A DNA stretch of 64,000 bases, taken from NCBI RefSeq assembly GCF_001447385.1, contig NZ_LLWQ01000154.1, positions 1-64,000 of the forward strand, read 5' to 3'. Positions 8,023 through 20,767 of this stretch are shown here, in pieces (within the stretch, counting starts at the first letter, position 1; the number at the start of each line of letters is the position of its first letter). The position numbers and the translations under genes are program-made. The stretch is from Paracoccus sp. MKU1 (GTDB lineage: Bacteria; Pseudomonadota; Alphaproteobacteria; Rhodobacterales; Rhodobacteraceae). The notes beneath the pieces are model-generated. The model was not told the DNA's origin. It ran no database searches and saw only the letters and a list, made by a program, of their open reading frames with translations.

Positions 8023-8405
8023 CCACGCCCGACGAGCCGCGCTTCCTGGCCGCCATCCCCGTCCTGCGCAGCTTCGACGAGACCAAGGCGCGGGAGTTCT
8101 ACTGTGGCTTCCTGGGCTTCTCGGTCACCTTCGAGCACCGTTTCGCGCCCGGCCTGCCGCTTTACTTCGAGGTCGAGCGCGCCGGGCTGCGGCTGCACCT
8201 GTCCGAGCATCACGGCGATGCCTGTCCCGGCGCCACCGTCTTCGTGCCGATGCGCGGTGTCGCGGCCTTCCATGCCGGGCTGAGCGCGCGGCGTTATGCC
8301 TTCAACCGGCCGGGCCTTGAAGAGTTGCCCTGGGGCGTGCAAGTCGAGGTGATCGACCCCTTCGGCAACCGCATCCGCTTCTGCGAAAGACCGGGCGAAG
8401 GTTAA
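8019..8405 (+). CDS. VOC-superfamily (glyoxalase/bleomycin resistance-like) protein
   Basis: A 128-residue protein with the features of one vicinal-oxygen-chelate domain: an N-terminal IPVLRSFDETKAREFYCGFL segment, a mid-domain strand GLRLHLSEH, and the C-terminal VEVIDPFGNRIRFCE characteristic of the bleomycin-resistance branch. Members either bind glycopeptide-type compounds or are metal enzymes; this branch often lacks full metal ligands, so no substrate is proposed. It overlaps the channel gene by an ATGA and is therefore probably translationally coupled. Its 3' end overlaps the convergent permease gene by four bases. Confidence 0.85.
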   Translation: MTTPDEPRFLAAIPVLRSFDETKAREFYCGFLGFSVTFEHRFAPGLPLYFEVERAGLRLHLSEHHGDACPGATVFVPMRGVAAFHAGLSARRYAFNRPGLEELPWGVQVEVIDPFGNRIRFCERPGEG

Positions 8406-9472
8406 CGGCGCAGGCCGCTGGCCGGCTCCTGCTCGGGCAGGCCCTCTTGCGACAGCATGATCGCCACCGGGCGCAGCCAGGGGATCTGGGCGCAGACGAT
8501 CATGATCGCCACCATGATCGGCACCGCCAGGAAGGTTCCGGCGATGCCCCAGACCACGCCCCAGAAGGCCAGCGACAGCACGATCCCGAACGAGGACAGC
8601 CGCAGCGTCTGGCCCAGCAGCATCGGGTCGAAGACATTGCCGATGATGAACTGCACCGCCACGGTCAGCCCGCCCACGGTCAGCGTCACCGTCGGATCGC
8701 CGGTCTGCGCCAGCACCATGGCGATGGTGATGACCGTGGCCGCGATCGAGCCCAGCGTCGGGATGAAGTTCAGGATGAAGGTCAGCATGGCCACCGCCCC
8801 GGCCAGATCCAGCCCCTGCACCCGGAAGATCGCCCAGATCAGCGCCGCCGTGGCCGCGCTGATCGCTGCCTTGACCACCAGATAGCGGTTCACCCGGCGC
8901 ATGATCTTGTGCACCGTCTCCAGCACCTGCCGGGCTTGGTCCGGGTCGCCGGTCAGCCGCTCGATCTTGATCGGGAACCAGATCCGCTCGCTGAACATGA
9001 AGCCGACGAAGGTCAGGATCAGCACCGAGCCCGAGATCAGGTTCGAGGCCTGCGCCGCGGCCGAGCGTATCCAGCCCGCGAAATCGATGCTGGCCATGAA
9101 GGTGCTGATCGCCTCCTGCACGTTCGGCCCCCAGCGCTGGCTGAGCCGCGCCAGCGCCGCCTGCGCCCGGTCGGCATAGGCGATCGAGATCGAGACCACC
9201 TCGTTCACCTGCGCCACCACCGCCGTCGCCGCCCAGAGCAGGCCGATGGCGATGGCGATCAGCGCCAGCGTGGTTGCCAGCCAGTTCGGCACCTTCAGCC
9301 GCGCGAAGGCAGAGATCGCGTCGCTGGTCAGCGAGAAGATGATGATGGCCAGCACCAGGCAGATCAGGATGAAGCGCGCCTGCACCAGCAGGAACAGGAT
9401 CAGGCCAAAGGCGATCACGCCCAGAAAGCCGGTCTGCAACCGCTCGCTCAGATGCGAGTCCCGCCCGTCCAA
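8402..9472 (-). CDS. AI-2E family transporter
   Basis: A 356-residue integral membrane protein of the PF01594 (AI-2E/PerM) family, with about seven to eight hydrophobic segments. An N-terminal pair (FLGVIAFGLILFLLVQARFI, LICLVLAIIIFSLTS) leads in, and the conserved C-terminal core contains LTFILNFIPTLGSIAATVIT and NVFDPMLLGQTLRLSS. Family members export small molecules or act in sodium/proton exchange; the substrate here is unknown. Translation appears to begin at a TTG (9470-9472) with AGGGG about seven bases upstream, since no in-frame ATG precedes the first helix. It lies downstream of gyrA in the same direction. Confidence 0.88.
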   Translation of the reverse strand: MDGRDSHLSERLQTGFLGVIAFGLILFLLVQARFILICLVLAIIIFSLTSDAISAFARLKVPNWLATTLALIAIAIGLLWAATAVVAQVNEVVSISIAYADRAQAALARLSQRWGPNVQEAISTFMASIDFAGWIRSAAAQASNLISGSVLILTFVGFMFSERIWFPIKIERLTGDPDQARQVLETVHKIMRRVNRYLVVKAAISAATAALIWAIFRVQGLDLAGAVAMLTFILNFIPTLGSIAATVITIAMVLAQTGDPTVTLTVGGLTVAVQFIIGNVFDPMLLGQTLRLSSFGIVLSLAFWGVVWGIAGTFLAVPIMVAIMIVCAQIPWLRPVAIMLSQEGLPEQEPASGLRR

Positions 9473-9531
9473 TCGCGTCCCCTCATGCTGCTGTCGTGGC
9501 CGGGTCGCGATCTGCGCCTCCCGGCCATGTC

Positions 9532-12273
<2,742 letters not shown>

Positions 12274-12367
12274 GGGGAAAACCTCAAGATCTTGTTGGGC
12301 ATGGGTCTATCCCATACCCGCCTTGGGTGCAATCTTGACGGGCCGGTGCGTGGCGGGAAATCCGGCC

Positions 12368-12862
12368 TCAGGCCAGCCCGGCCTCGCGCCGGCGACCGCG
12401 GACCGAGGCCAGCCACAGCGCCGCAAGCCCGGCCGACAGGATGGCGTTCCAGCCGGCCATCGAGATGCCGAACAGGCTCCAGGCCACCTCGTCGCAGCGC
12501 ACCACCGGGGCCTGCTCCAGCGCCGCCATCAGGTCCTGCGTGGACATGCTGGCCAGCCCCGACACGCCGCCCGAGCAATGCTGCGGCCCCTGCCAGATCT
12601 GCAATTCGACCCCGGCGTGATAGATGGCAAGGCCGGTGGCGCAAAGCGCGGCGATCAGCCCCAGCGCCGCCAGCCAGCGCCGCCAGCCCAGCCACCAGAT
12701 CAGCCCGCCGATGATCGCGGCGACCAGATGCGGCCAGCGTTGCAGGATGCAGAGTTCGCAGGGCGCATAGCCGAGGCTCTGGAAGGTCAGCGCGGCAACC
12801 AGCAGCGCGGCGGAACCCGCGCCGGCGGTCACGGCGATATGCTTGCTCGAAAATCCGTTCAT
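12368..12862 (-). CDS. dsbB: Disulfide bond formation protein B
   Basis: DsbB reoxidises periplasmic DsbA and passes electrons to quinones. The 164-residue protein has four hydrophobic segments and both functional cysteine pairs: CELC (C35/C38) after the first helix and C96/C123 in the second periplasmic loop (QHCSGG and VRCDEVAW). The ATG at 12860-12862 gives the usual N-terminus; an open extension upstream adds residues atypical for the family. It reads toward gyrA and starts just downstream of the dedA-type gene on the same strand. Confidence 0.93.
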   Translation of the reverse strand: MNGFSSKHIAVTAGAGSAALLVAALTFQSLGYAPCELCILQRWPHLVAAIIGGLIWWLGWRRWLAALGLIAALCATGLAIYHAGVELQIWQGPQHCSGGVSGLASMSTQDLMAALEQAPVVRCDEVAWSLFGISMAGWNAILSAGLAALWLASVRGRRREAGLA

Positions 12863-12915
12863 GGGCTTTCGGTTAGGACTGCGCGCGGCGGCCGGCAAGT
12901 GCCAATCGCGTGATC

Positions 12916-13512
12916 TCAACGCGGCTTCCAGGTGACGACACGGTAAAGGTAGATCACCACCACCGCGATCACCACCAGCTTGGACAGCGGATCGACGTAA
13001 TCCGCGACCAGCGCATAGTTTTCATGCAGCATCAGCCCGGCAAAGGTCAGCACTCCGGTCCAGAGCGCGCTGCCGATCACGGTATAGAGCAGGAATTTCC
13101 ACATCGGCATGCGCGCCAGCCCGGCGGGGACCGAGATCAGCGTGCGAATGGCCGGGATCATGCGGCCGAAGAACACCGCCAGGGCGCCGTGGCGCTGGAA
13201 CCAGTCATGCGCCGCGTCGATATCCGAGGGCGAGAGGGTGAGCAGCCGGCCATGGCGCGCGGCGAAGCGCTTGAGCCGCTCCTCGCCGAACCAGAGGCCG
13301 ATGTAATACCACATCAGCGTGCCCAGGACCGAGCCGATGGTGCCGACCAGGATGGTCAGCGTCAGCGACAGCCGGCCGCTGCCGGCCAGGAAGCCGGCAA
13401 GCGGCATGATCACCTCGGAGGGGATGGGCGGAAAGACGTTCTCGGCCACCATCAGCATCAGCACGCCGAGATAGCCCCAGCTCTCGATCGTCGAAACCAC
13501 CCAGTCGAACAT
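12916..13512 (-). CDS. DedA family membrane protein
   Basis: A 198-residue inner-membrane protein of the DedA/SNARE-associated family (PF09335). Characteristic parts are the N-terminal ENVFPPIPSEVIMPLAGFLA, a central WYYIGLWFGEERLKRFA, and FFGRMIPAIRTLISVPAGLA with conserved arginines in the re-entrant region. DedA proteins flip or recycle lipid carriers and support proton-motive-force homeostasis. It ends about 50 bases before dsbB on the same strand, so the two may share a transcript. The intergenic region with the divergent metallopeptidase gene (13513-13644) presumably holds both promoters. Confidence 0.93.
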   Translation of the reverse strand: MFDWVVSTIESWGYLGVLMLMVAENVFPPIPSEVIMPLAGFLAGSGRLSLTLTILVGTIGSVLGTLMWYYIGLWFGEERLKRFAARHGRLLTLSPSDIDAAHDWFQRHGALAVFFGRMIPAIRTLISVPAGLARMPMWKFLLYTVIGSALWTGVLTFAGLMLHENYALVADYVDPLSKLVVIAVVVIYLYRVVTWKPR

Positions 13513-13644
13513 GCCTGCCCCTTTCGTTTCGGATCCTGCTGCGGGTTGGGGCCGGAACTGTCAAGCCTGCGCGGGTGTTGCGCCCTGCCGGGGTTGCGGT
13601 AACCTTGGCGTGAGGCGTCGGATCGCGGCGGGGAGGGTGGCGCA

Positions 13645-14496
13645 ATGGAATGGCGGGGCAGACGCGGCAGCCGGAATGTCGAGGACCGGCGCGGCATGGG
13701 CCGGGCGGCGGGCGCGGGCGGCATGGGGCTGGTCGGCGTCCTGGTGGTCCTGGCGGTGGGCTATTTCTTCGGCATCGACATCTCGCCCATCGTCGGCGCC
13801 ATCGACGATGGCGGCCAGCAAGGCGAGCCGCGCCAGCTGACGCAGGAAGAGCAGGAGATCGGCCAGTTCGTCTCGGTGGTGCTGGCCGATACCGAGGAGG
13901 TCTGGGCCGGCGTGCTGCCCGACCAGGCCGGCATGCGCTATCAGGACCCGGGGCTGGTGCTGTTCTCGGGTGCGGTGCAATCGGCCTGCGGCGGCGCCTC
14001 GGCGGCGATGGGGCCGTTCTATTGCCCGGGCGACCGCAAGGTCTATCTGGATACGGATTTCTTCCGGGTCATGGCCGGCAAGATGGGGGCGGGCGGCGAT
14101 TTCGCCTATGCCTATGTCATCGCGCATGAGGTCGGGCATCACGTGCAGAACCTGCTGGGCACGCTTGGCGAGGTGAACGGGCTGCGCGCCCGGGTCGGCC
14201 AGCGCGATTCGAACCGGCTCTCGGTGCTGACCGAATTGCAGGCGGATTGCTATGCCGGGATCTGGGCGCGCCAGGCGAGCGAGCAGTTCGGCAGCATCGA
14301 GGAGGGCGATATCGACGAGGCGATCAACGCCGCCGCCGCGGTGGGCGACGACACGCTGATGGAAAGCGCCGGCCGGGCGGTGGTGCCCGACGCCTTCACC
14401 CATGGCTCGGCCGCCGAGCGCCAGACCTGGTTCAAGCGCGGCTTCGTCTCGGGGCAGATGGGGCAATGCGATACGTTCGGCGCGGCTGGGATGTAG
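13645..14496 (+). CDS. Neutral zinc metallopeptidase, YpfJ family
   Basis: A 283-residue protein with one N-terminal hydrophobic segment (about residues 30-45, MGLVGVLVVLAVGYFFGIDI) that anchors it in the inner membrane. The catalytic HExxH motif is present as HEVGHH at residues 161-166, and a downstream ELQADCYAGIWA segment supplies the third metal ligand region of the PF04228 family. The physiological substrate of this family is not known. It is divergent from the dedA gene and is followed by a lone repeat arm and a small minus-strand gene. Confidence 0.92.
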   Translation: MEWRGRRGSRNVEDRRGMGRAAGAGGMGLVGVLVVLAVGYFFGIDISPIVGAIDDGGQQGEPRQLTQEEQEIGQFVSVVLADTEEVWAGVLPDQAGMRYQDPGLVLFSGAVQSACGGASAAMGPFYCPGDRKVYLDTDFFRVMAGKMGAGGDFAYAYVIAHEVGHHVQNLLGTLGEVNGLRARVGQRDSNRLSVLTELQADCYAGIWARQASEQFGSIEEGDIDEAINAAAAVGDDTLMESAGRAVVPDAFTHGSAAERQTWFKRGFVSGQMGQCDTFGAAGM

Positions 14497-14600
14497 GGCG
14501 GCCGCGGCGGTGCGATTGGCGCGGCCGCAGGAGTTTTGCAGAACGAAGACGCGCGGCGGTGTCCGAATCGGACAGGCCGGCGCGTACGGTGCGGGCGCGG

Positions 14601-14624
14601 GAGTATTTGGGAAACGGTGAATGG
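14601..14624 (+). repeat. Dispersed GTATTTG repeat, single arm
   Basis: GAGTATTTGGGAAACGGTGA resembles the left arm of the palindromic repeats at 22763-22855, 56458-56508 and 56537-56589. No inverted partner is evident nearby. It lies between the metallopeptidase gene and the small minus-strand gene. Confidence 0.5.
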
Positions 14625-14668
14625 GCAGGGCGGCGCCCCGGGCGAGCCGCCGGCACCGGGGCGGCGGC

Positions 14669-14857
14669 TTACGGGCGTTGCAGTTGGAGGCCGCGCGGGC
14701 GTTCCATGGTGGCCCAGTCGGGCCAGAGGCCGAAATGTTCGAGCCCGGCGAGCAGCAGCCCCAGCGCGATGATGCCGAGCACCAGCTTGACCGTCCTGGC
14801 GCTAGGCGGGTTTCGCGCCCAGCGGGAGGCCCGGATCAGCCAGATGAGGTTGTTCAT
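14669..14857 (-). CDS. Small membrane protein
   Basis: A 62-residue predicted product with one strongly hydrophobic segment (about residues 24-42, LVLGIIALGLLLAGLEHFGLW) between a basic N-terminus and a short polar tail. The length and single helix suggest a small inner-membrane peptide; no family is recognised. It faces away from the COQ10-like gene, so the 56 bases between them would contain two divergent promoters. It could be spurious, but the hydrophobic segment is unlikely by chance in this GC-rich context. Confidence 0.5.
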   Translation of the reverse strand: MNNLIWLIRASRWARNPPSARTVKLVLGIIALGLLLAGLEHFGLWPDWATMERPRGLQLQRP

Positions 14858-14913
14858 GCGCCCGTTCCTTTGCTAGTGCTGCCCCGAAACCGAATACGCC
14901 CCGGGACGACCTC

Positions 14914-15366
14914 TTGCCTCAGCACAGCGACAGCCGAATCCTGCCCTATACCGCCGACCAGATGTATGCGCTGGTGGCCGATATCGAAAGATATCCCGAG
15001 TTCCTGCCCTGGAACACCGCGGCCCGCATCCGCTCGCGCCGGCCCGGTGCCTCGGGCAGCGAGGTGATCGAGGCCGACCTGGTCATCAGCTTCAAGGTCT
15101 TCCGCGAGCGATTCGGCTCGCGCGTGACGCTGTGGCCCGAGACCAGGCGCATCGACACCGAATATCTCGATGGCCCCTTCAAGTATCTGCGCAGCGGCTG
15201 GAGTTTCGCCGATCTGCCGGAGGGCGGCTGCAAGGTCGATTTCTTCGTCGATTTCGAGTTCCGCAACGCCATTCTGGGCAAGGTGATCGGCGTGGTCTTC
15301 GGCGAGGCGATGATGCGCATCGTCCGCGCCTTCGAGGAGCGGGCCAGGGCGCTTTACGGCGCCTGA
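14914..15366 (+). CDS. COQ10/RatA-type START-domain protein
   Basis: A 150-residue protein of the polyketide-cyclase/START family (PF03364). Typical features are the N-terminal YTADQMYALVADIERYPEFL, the LWPETRRIDTEYLDGPFKYL region, and the C-terminal helix with VFGEAMMRIVRAFEERA. In mitochondria and alphaproteobacteria such proteins bind coenzyme Q and support respiration; in E. coli the relative RatA was described as a ribosome-targeting toxin. The Q-chaperone role fits better here, since no antitoxin partner adjoins. The start is probably the TTG at 14914-14916; the first in-frame ATG would remove the first strand. Its stop overlaps the convergent gene by 13 bases. Confidence 0.85.
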   Translation: MPQHSDSRILPYTADQMYALVADIERYPEFLPWNTAARIRSRRPGASGSEVIEADLVISFKVFRERFGSRVTLWPETRRIDTEYLDGPFKYLRSGWSFADLPEGGCKVDFFVDFEFRNAILGKVIGVVFGEAMMRIVRAFEERARALYGA

Positions 15367-15959
15367 CGCGCGGCCTGCCAGATCGTCTGATCCAGTGCCA
15401 GCGCCGCGCGCAGCCGCGCCTCGGCCTCCGGCGGCAGGTCCGTCGCGGCGGCGGGCGAGACATTGCTGCGCCGCAGGCTGATCGTGGTGCCCAGCCGCCG
15501 CGACAGGAAGTCGGTCAGCGCCGGCATCGCCTCGTAGCGGAAGATGTGATCGACGGCGATCTTGCCGTCGGGGCCGGCCAGGAACTCGGATTGCCGGCCC
15601 AGCCGGGCATAGGCCGGGCGGTCGCCGGGGCGCAGGTAGTCGTCCACGAAACGCGCGAAGCTGATCCGGGCGGTGCTGTTCGGATGGCCGATCAGCTCGT
15701 CCCGGGCGCGGAAGCGATACCAGCTGCGCAGCCAGTCCAGCGGCTCGCGGATCACCGCCACGGTTTCGAAGTCCGGTTCGCCCAGCGGGGCGAGCAGCGG
15801 CCGGATGCGGTGGAGATATTGCCGCAGGTTCAGGTGCTTGATCTCGGGGCGCGAGCGGAAGGCGATCTCGGCCCTGGGCGCCAGGGCCTGCTCCAGCGCG
15901 GTGGTCCCGGTCTTGGGCACCGACAGCAGCACGATGCGGGGCTGGAGAAAGATCAGCAT
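15354..15959 (-). CDS. Sulfotransferase-like P-loop protein
   Basis: A 201-residue protein beginning MLIFLQPRIVLLSVPKTGTT. The VPKTGTTAL motif at residues 14-22 is the phosphosulfate-binding loop of sulfotransferases, and VIREPLDWLRSWYRFR matches the second, 3'-phosphate-binding region with the conserved R and S. It would transfer sulfate from PAPS, but the acceptor cannot be predicted. Rhodobacterales genomes often annotate homologues misleadingly as gamma-glutamyl kinases. The ATG at 15957-15959 is used because the upstream extension carries no domain. Confidence 0.75.
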   Translation of the reverse strand: MLIFLQPRIVLLSVPKTGTTALEQALAPRAEIAFRSRPEIKHLNLRQYLHRIRPLLAPLGEPDFETVAVIREPLDWLRSWYRFRARDELIGHPNSTARISFARFVDDYLRPGDRPAYARLGRQSEFLAGPDGKIAVDHIFRYEAMPALTDFLSRRLGTTISLRRSNVSPAAATDLPPEAEARLRAALALDQTIWQAARQAP

Positions 15960-16049
15960 GAGTAAGCCATGAATGCGGGCATACCGCCGATTAGCGGCCC
16001 GCACCCGGGCTGGCAAGGCGGGCCGCCGTCCGGCCCGCCCGCTGCGGCA

Positions 16050-17558
<1,509 letters not shown>

Positions 17559-17607
17559 CTAGCGCGATCTTTTTCTGCCCGTTCCGGGGGCAGCAAGCGG
17601 CTGCGGC

Positions 17608-17647
17608 AAAAAAAGACCGCCCGGCGCCTCCACTCGCCGGGCGGTCC
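17608..17647 (-). terminator. Rho-independent terminator of ccr
   Basis: On the minus strand GACCGCCCGGCG-type arms (17615-17626 and 17635-17647) form a 12-base GC stem directly followed by seven T residues. It lies 20 bases beyond the ccr stop codon. Confidence 0.9.
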
Positions 17648-17666
17648 GAATGCGCTGCGGTCGGGG

Positions 17667-18956
17667 TCAGCGGCGCCCCGCCTCCAGCGCGTCCTCGAAG
17701 GTGCGCAGGCCGGTGAGGGGCGCCTGGACCAGCACCGCCATGTTGCCGGGCTTGTGCTGGTTGCGCAGCATCTTCAGATGCGCCTGCGGGACTTCGGCCC
17801 AGGGAAAGACCTCGGACATGCAGGGATCGATGCGGCGCTCCAGCATCAGCTTGTTGGCTGCCGAGGCCTGCTTCAGATGCGCGAAATGGCTGCCTTGCAG
17901 GCGCTTCTGGTGCATCCACATGTAGCGCACGTCGAAGGTGCAGTTGAAGCCCGAGGTGCCGGCGCAGATCACCACCATGCCACCCTTCTTGCAGACGAAG
18001 GTCGAGACCGGGAAGGTCGCTTCGCCGGGATGCTCGAAGACGATGTCCACATTGTTGCCCTTGCCGGTGATGTCCCAGATCGCCTTGCCGAAGCGGCGGG
18101 CCTCGTTGAACCACTCCTTGTATTCGGGGGTGTTCACCGTCGGCAGCTGCCCCCAGCACTTGAAGTCCTTGCGGTTGATGACGCCCTTGGCGCCCAGCGA
18201 CATGACGAAGTCGCGCTTGTCCTCGTCGCTGATGACACCGACCGCATTGGCCCCGGCGGCGTTGATGAGTTGGATCGCGAAGGACCCGAGCCCGCCCGAG
18301 GCGCCCCAGACCAGCACGTTCATGCCCGGCTTCAGCTCATGCGGCTCGTGCCCGAACAGCATCCGGTAGGCAGTCGCCAGCGTCAGCGTGTAGCAGGCCG
18401 ATTCCTCCCAGGTCAGGTGGCGCGGACGCTTCATCAGCTGCTGGGCCTGCACCCGGGTGAACTGGGCGAAGGATCCGTCCGGCGTCTCGTAGCCCCAGAT
18501 GCGCTGGCTGGGCGAATACATCGGGTCGCCGCCGTTGCATTCCTCGTCGTTGCCGTCGTCCTGGTTGCAATGGATGACGACCTCGTCCCCGACCTTCCAG
18601 TTCTTGACCTTGTCGCCCACCGCCCAGACGATGCCCGAGGCGTCCGAGCCGGCGATATGGTAGGGCGCGCCATGGCCGTCGAAGGGGCTGATCGGCACGC
18701 CCAGGCCCGCCCAGATGCCGTTGTAGTTGACGCCCGCCGCCATCACCAGGACCAGCACCTCGTTGCTGTCGATGGGCGGAGTTTCGACCACCTCGACCTG
18801 CATGGCCTTGTCGGGCTCGCCATGGCGTTCGCGGCGGATGGCCCAAGCGTACATCTGCTTGGGCACATAGCCCAGAGGCGGCATCTCGCCGATCTCATAG
18901 AGATCCTTTTCCGGAGCGTCATAGGGCGCGATCGGGGTCGGTTGATCCAGGGCCAT
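17667..18956 (-). CDS. ccr: Crotonyl-CoA carboxylase/reductase
   Basis: Ccr performs the NADPH-dependent reductive carboxylation of crotonyl-CoA to (2S)-ethylmalonyl-CoA, the key reaction of the ethylmalonyl-CoA pathway for acetate assimilation without isocitrate lyase. At 429 residues it has the usual family length. It shows the MDR fold with AAGVNYNGIWAGLG in the catalytic domain, TWEESACYTLTLATAYRMLF, and the cofactor loop LVWGASGGLGSFAIQL. The segment DVRYMWMHQKRLQGSHF near the C-terminus is characteristic of the carboxylating branch and contains a histidine at the CO2 site. Downstream is a strong terminator; upstream is a promoter-like sequence with TTGCGCAA and ATTGCAAT palindromes. Confidence 0.96.
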   Translation of the reverse strand: MALDQPTPIAPYDAPEKDLYEIGEMPPLGYVPKQMYAWAIRRERHGEPDKAMQVEVVETPPIDSNEVLVLVMAAGVNYNGIWAGLGVPISPFDGHGAPYHIAGSDASGIVWAVGDKVKNWKVGDEVVIHCNQDDGNDEECNGGDPMYSPSQRIWGYETPDGSFAQFTRVQAQQLMKRPRHLTWEESACYTLTLATAYRMLFGHEPHELKPGMNVLVWGASGGLGSFAIQLINAAGANAVGVISDEDKRDFVMSLGAKGVINRKDFKCWGQLPTVNTPEYKEWFNEARRFGKAIWDITGKGNNVDIVFEHPGEATFPVSTFVCKKGGMVVICAGTSGFNCTFDVRYMWMHQKRLQGSHFAHLKQASAANKLMLERRIDPCMSEVFPWAEVPQAHLKMLRNQHKPGNMAVLVQAPLTGLRTFEDALEAGRR

Positions 18957-19033
18957 CTCAGAGTCCTTTCTTGCCGCTTTCTTGCGCCCGGGGTTTCCGC
19001 CGCGGCGCAGAATCAGCGCGGGTTGCTGAGCCG

Positions 19034-19062
19034 GTTGTAAGATTGCTTGCGCAACATTGCAA
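19034..19062 (-). promoter_or_regulatory. Predicted ccr promoter with palindromic operator
   Basis: On the minus strand TTGCAA (19057-19062) and TACAAC (19034-19039) are separated by 17 bases. The spacer contains the perfect palindrome TTGCGCAA (19047-19054), and ATTGCAAT (19056-19063) overlaps the -35 box. TTGC/GCAA palindromes resemble sites of ScfR-type regulators (RamB, PccR) that control short-chain acyl-CoA genes. This is a sequence-based prediction. Confidence 0.45.
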
Positions 19063-19131
19063 TATTCCTGATGAAGAAATTGTAATAATCTGTCGTCACG
19101 GATTTGCGATGCGCCGCAACGCAGCGGGGAC

Positions 19132-20004
19132 TCATCCGGCCAGGTGCCGCATCAGGAAGGCGGCAAGCTGTTCCTGCGTCGTCGCGCCGGCAAGGCCGGC
19201 GCTGCCATGGCCCTCGTCCGGCAGCAGGGCGAAATCGACCTCTGCCGCGGGGTCGATCGCCTGCCATGCCTCGCGCAGGCGGCGCGCCTGTCCGGGCGGC
19301 ACGATGCGATCTCGCATGCCGTGCCGGATCATCAGCGGCGGCAAGACGCTGCCGGGGCGCATGGCGCGCAACCGGCCAGCCGGGGACAGCGCCGTCGCCT
19401 CGGCCCGGCGTGCGCCTACGGCATAGCCGACCAACAGCGATTCGGCGCTTTGGGGCGAATCGGCGGGCAGGCGCTTCGGCTGGCCGTCCAGCCGCGCCAT
19501 GTCGGCGTCCATGCTGCCGAAATCCATCGGCCCATAGAAATCCACCACCGCTCGCGGCGGCCTGCCGTCCTGCACCAGCGTCAGCGCCGCGGATACGGCC
19601 AGGAACGCCCCAGCCGAGCGCCCGCCCAGGGCCATCCGCCCCGGCGCCAGCCCCAGTTCCGGCCCGCGCTGGTTCAGAAAGGCGACGGCCGCCAGAACGT
19701 CCTGCTCCTGCGCCGGCCAGAGCGCCTGATTCGACAGCCGGTAATTCATCCGCACCACGGCGACGCCGCTTTCGCCAAGCTGCGGCGGCACCGGCAGCAG
19801 CCGCTTGTCGCCTGCCCGGAACCCGCCGCCATGCAGGTCCAAAAGCCAGGGAAACGGTCCACCGCCCCGGGGCAGGTGGATGTCCAGCAGGTTGCGGGGC
19901 GAGGCGTCCGCATAGGCCAGGTCGAGCAGTTCCGGCCGGGCCACCGCCGGTCCGGCGGCCAGCGCGGCCAGGATGGCAAGGGTCGAGCGGCGGGTCAGCG
20001 CCAT
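19132..20004 (-). CDS. Alpha/beta hydrolase, esterase/lipase type
   Basis: A 290-residue exported hydrolase. The N-terminus MALTRRSTLAILAALAAGPA has twin arginines and a hydrophobic core, consistent with a Tat or Sec signal. The oxyanion-hole motif is LLDLHGGGFRAGDKR, the nucleophile serine lies in ALGGRSAGAFLAV, and the late acid and histidine are in MRDRIVPPGQA and LPDEGHGSAGL. These are features of the hormone-sensitive-lipase-like family. The ATG at 20002-20004 gives a proper signal peptide; the open frame upstream does not look coding. It lies between ccr and ecm on the ccr strand but is not known as an ethylmalonyl-CoA pathway member. Confidence 0.85.
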   Translation of the reverse strand: MALTRRSTLAILAALAAGPAVARPELLDLAYADASPRNLLDIHLPRGGGPFPWLLDLHGGGFRAGDKRLLPVPPQLGESGVAVVRMNYRLSNQALWPAQEQDVLAAVAFLNQRGPELGLAPGRMALGGRSAGAFLAVSAALTLVQDGRPPRAVVDFYGPMDFGSMDADMARLDGQPKRLPADSPQSAESLLVGYAVGARRAEATALSPAGRLRAMRPGSVLPPLMIRHGMRDRIVPPGQARRLREAWQAIDPAAEVDFALLPDEGHGSAGLAGATTQEQLAAFLMRHLAG

Positions 20005-20738
20005 GCGGGCGGTCCGTATCCCTGTCAGTCGCGCGGAGGCTAGCATCCGTCCCGGCTCCCGCCAACGCCGCATCTGCATTGCCGGACCGTGTCGGGCGAT
20101 TTCCTGGCCGTTCTGCCGTTTTCCGGGGCATTGCCCATTGATCCGATGGGTAAATAAGACCCACATGACCTCGCATTTCCTGGGCTTTCGCGATCTGGCC
20201 CCGGAATCGGCGGCAAGTTTGCCCATTTGTCGGGGCCATTAGCGGGCATCGAAACTTGCCGAAAAACAACAAAAAGCCGCACGGAAGGGCGGCCTGACCG
20301 ATGAAATGCTGCGATTGCTAACCAAAGATCCGCGAGACGATAGATTCCGCAATCGCGATTCGATCCGTGGAGGATCGACTGGATGCCGCGCCTCCCGGCG
20401 GAGAGGATAGGAACTGATGAGGTCCGGAGAGGGCGGGGGTCTGCTACATCTGCATTGCCGCCAGCCTGGAGGGCATGCTGCGATCTTCTTCGGCAAAGGC
20501 GGCTTCGTCAACGAGAGGGGTAGGAGGGTGGTCGCCAGGCAGGACGAGGACCGGTCCGAACTGCCGGTTTTATCGCGGTTTGGTAACTAATTGTAATAAA
20601 TGAAATAACAGGCTGTGCTGATCGCATGGGCACTAGTTGTGACCATCGAAAATGGGCAGAAGGGTCCTATTTGCCTGACAGATCATCACACATCAAGCTG
20701 CGGGTCGGCCCATCGCGGTTTCTCTGCAATGCGGCGAA
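20005..20738. other. Long intergenic region upstream of ecm
   Basis: About 730 bases without a convincing gene. A stretch at about 20243-20400 has coding-like composition (…LTDEMLRLLTKDPRDDRF…) but follows an in-frame TAG at 20240-20242 and has no suitable start. AATTGTAATAA at 20589-20599 is repeated exactly upstream of ccr at 19078-19088. AT content rises toward ecm, as expected for a control region. Confidence 0.5.
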
Positions 20739-20767
20739 TTGACCGGGCAGGATTATTACGCTATCGC
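20739..20767 (+). promoter_or_regulatory. Predicted ecm promoter
   Basis: TTGACC (20739-20744) and TATCGC (20762-20767) are separated by 17 bases and lie 35 bases upstream of the GTG start. An alternative is TTACGC with TAATAT near 20757-20784. AATATTGTTGCG at 20780-20791 resembles AATATTGCAATGTTGCG in the ccr control region. Confidence 0.35.

Noticed and set aside
20243..20400. Coding-like stretch (LTDEMLRLLTKDPRDDRF) upstream of ecm
   Set aside because: An in-frame TAG lies immediately upstream, there is no start codon or ribosome site, and no family is recognised.
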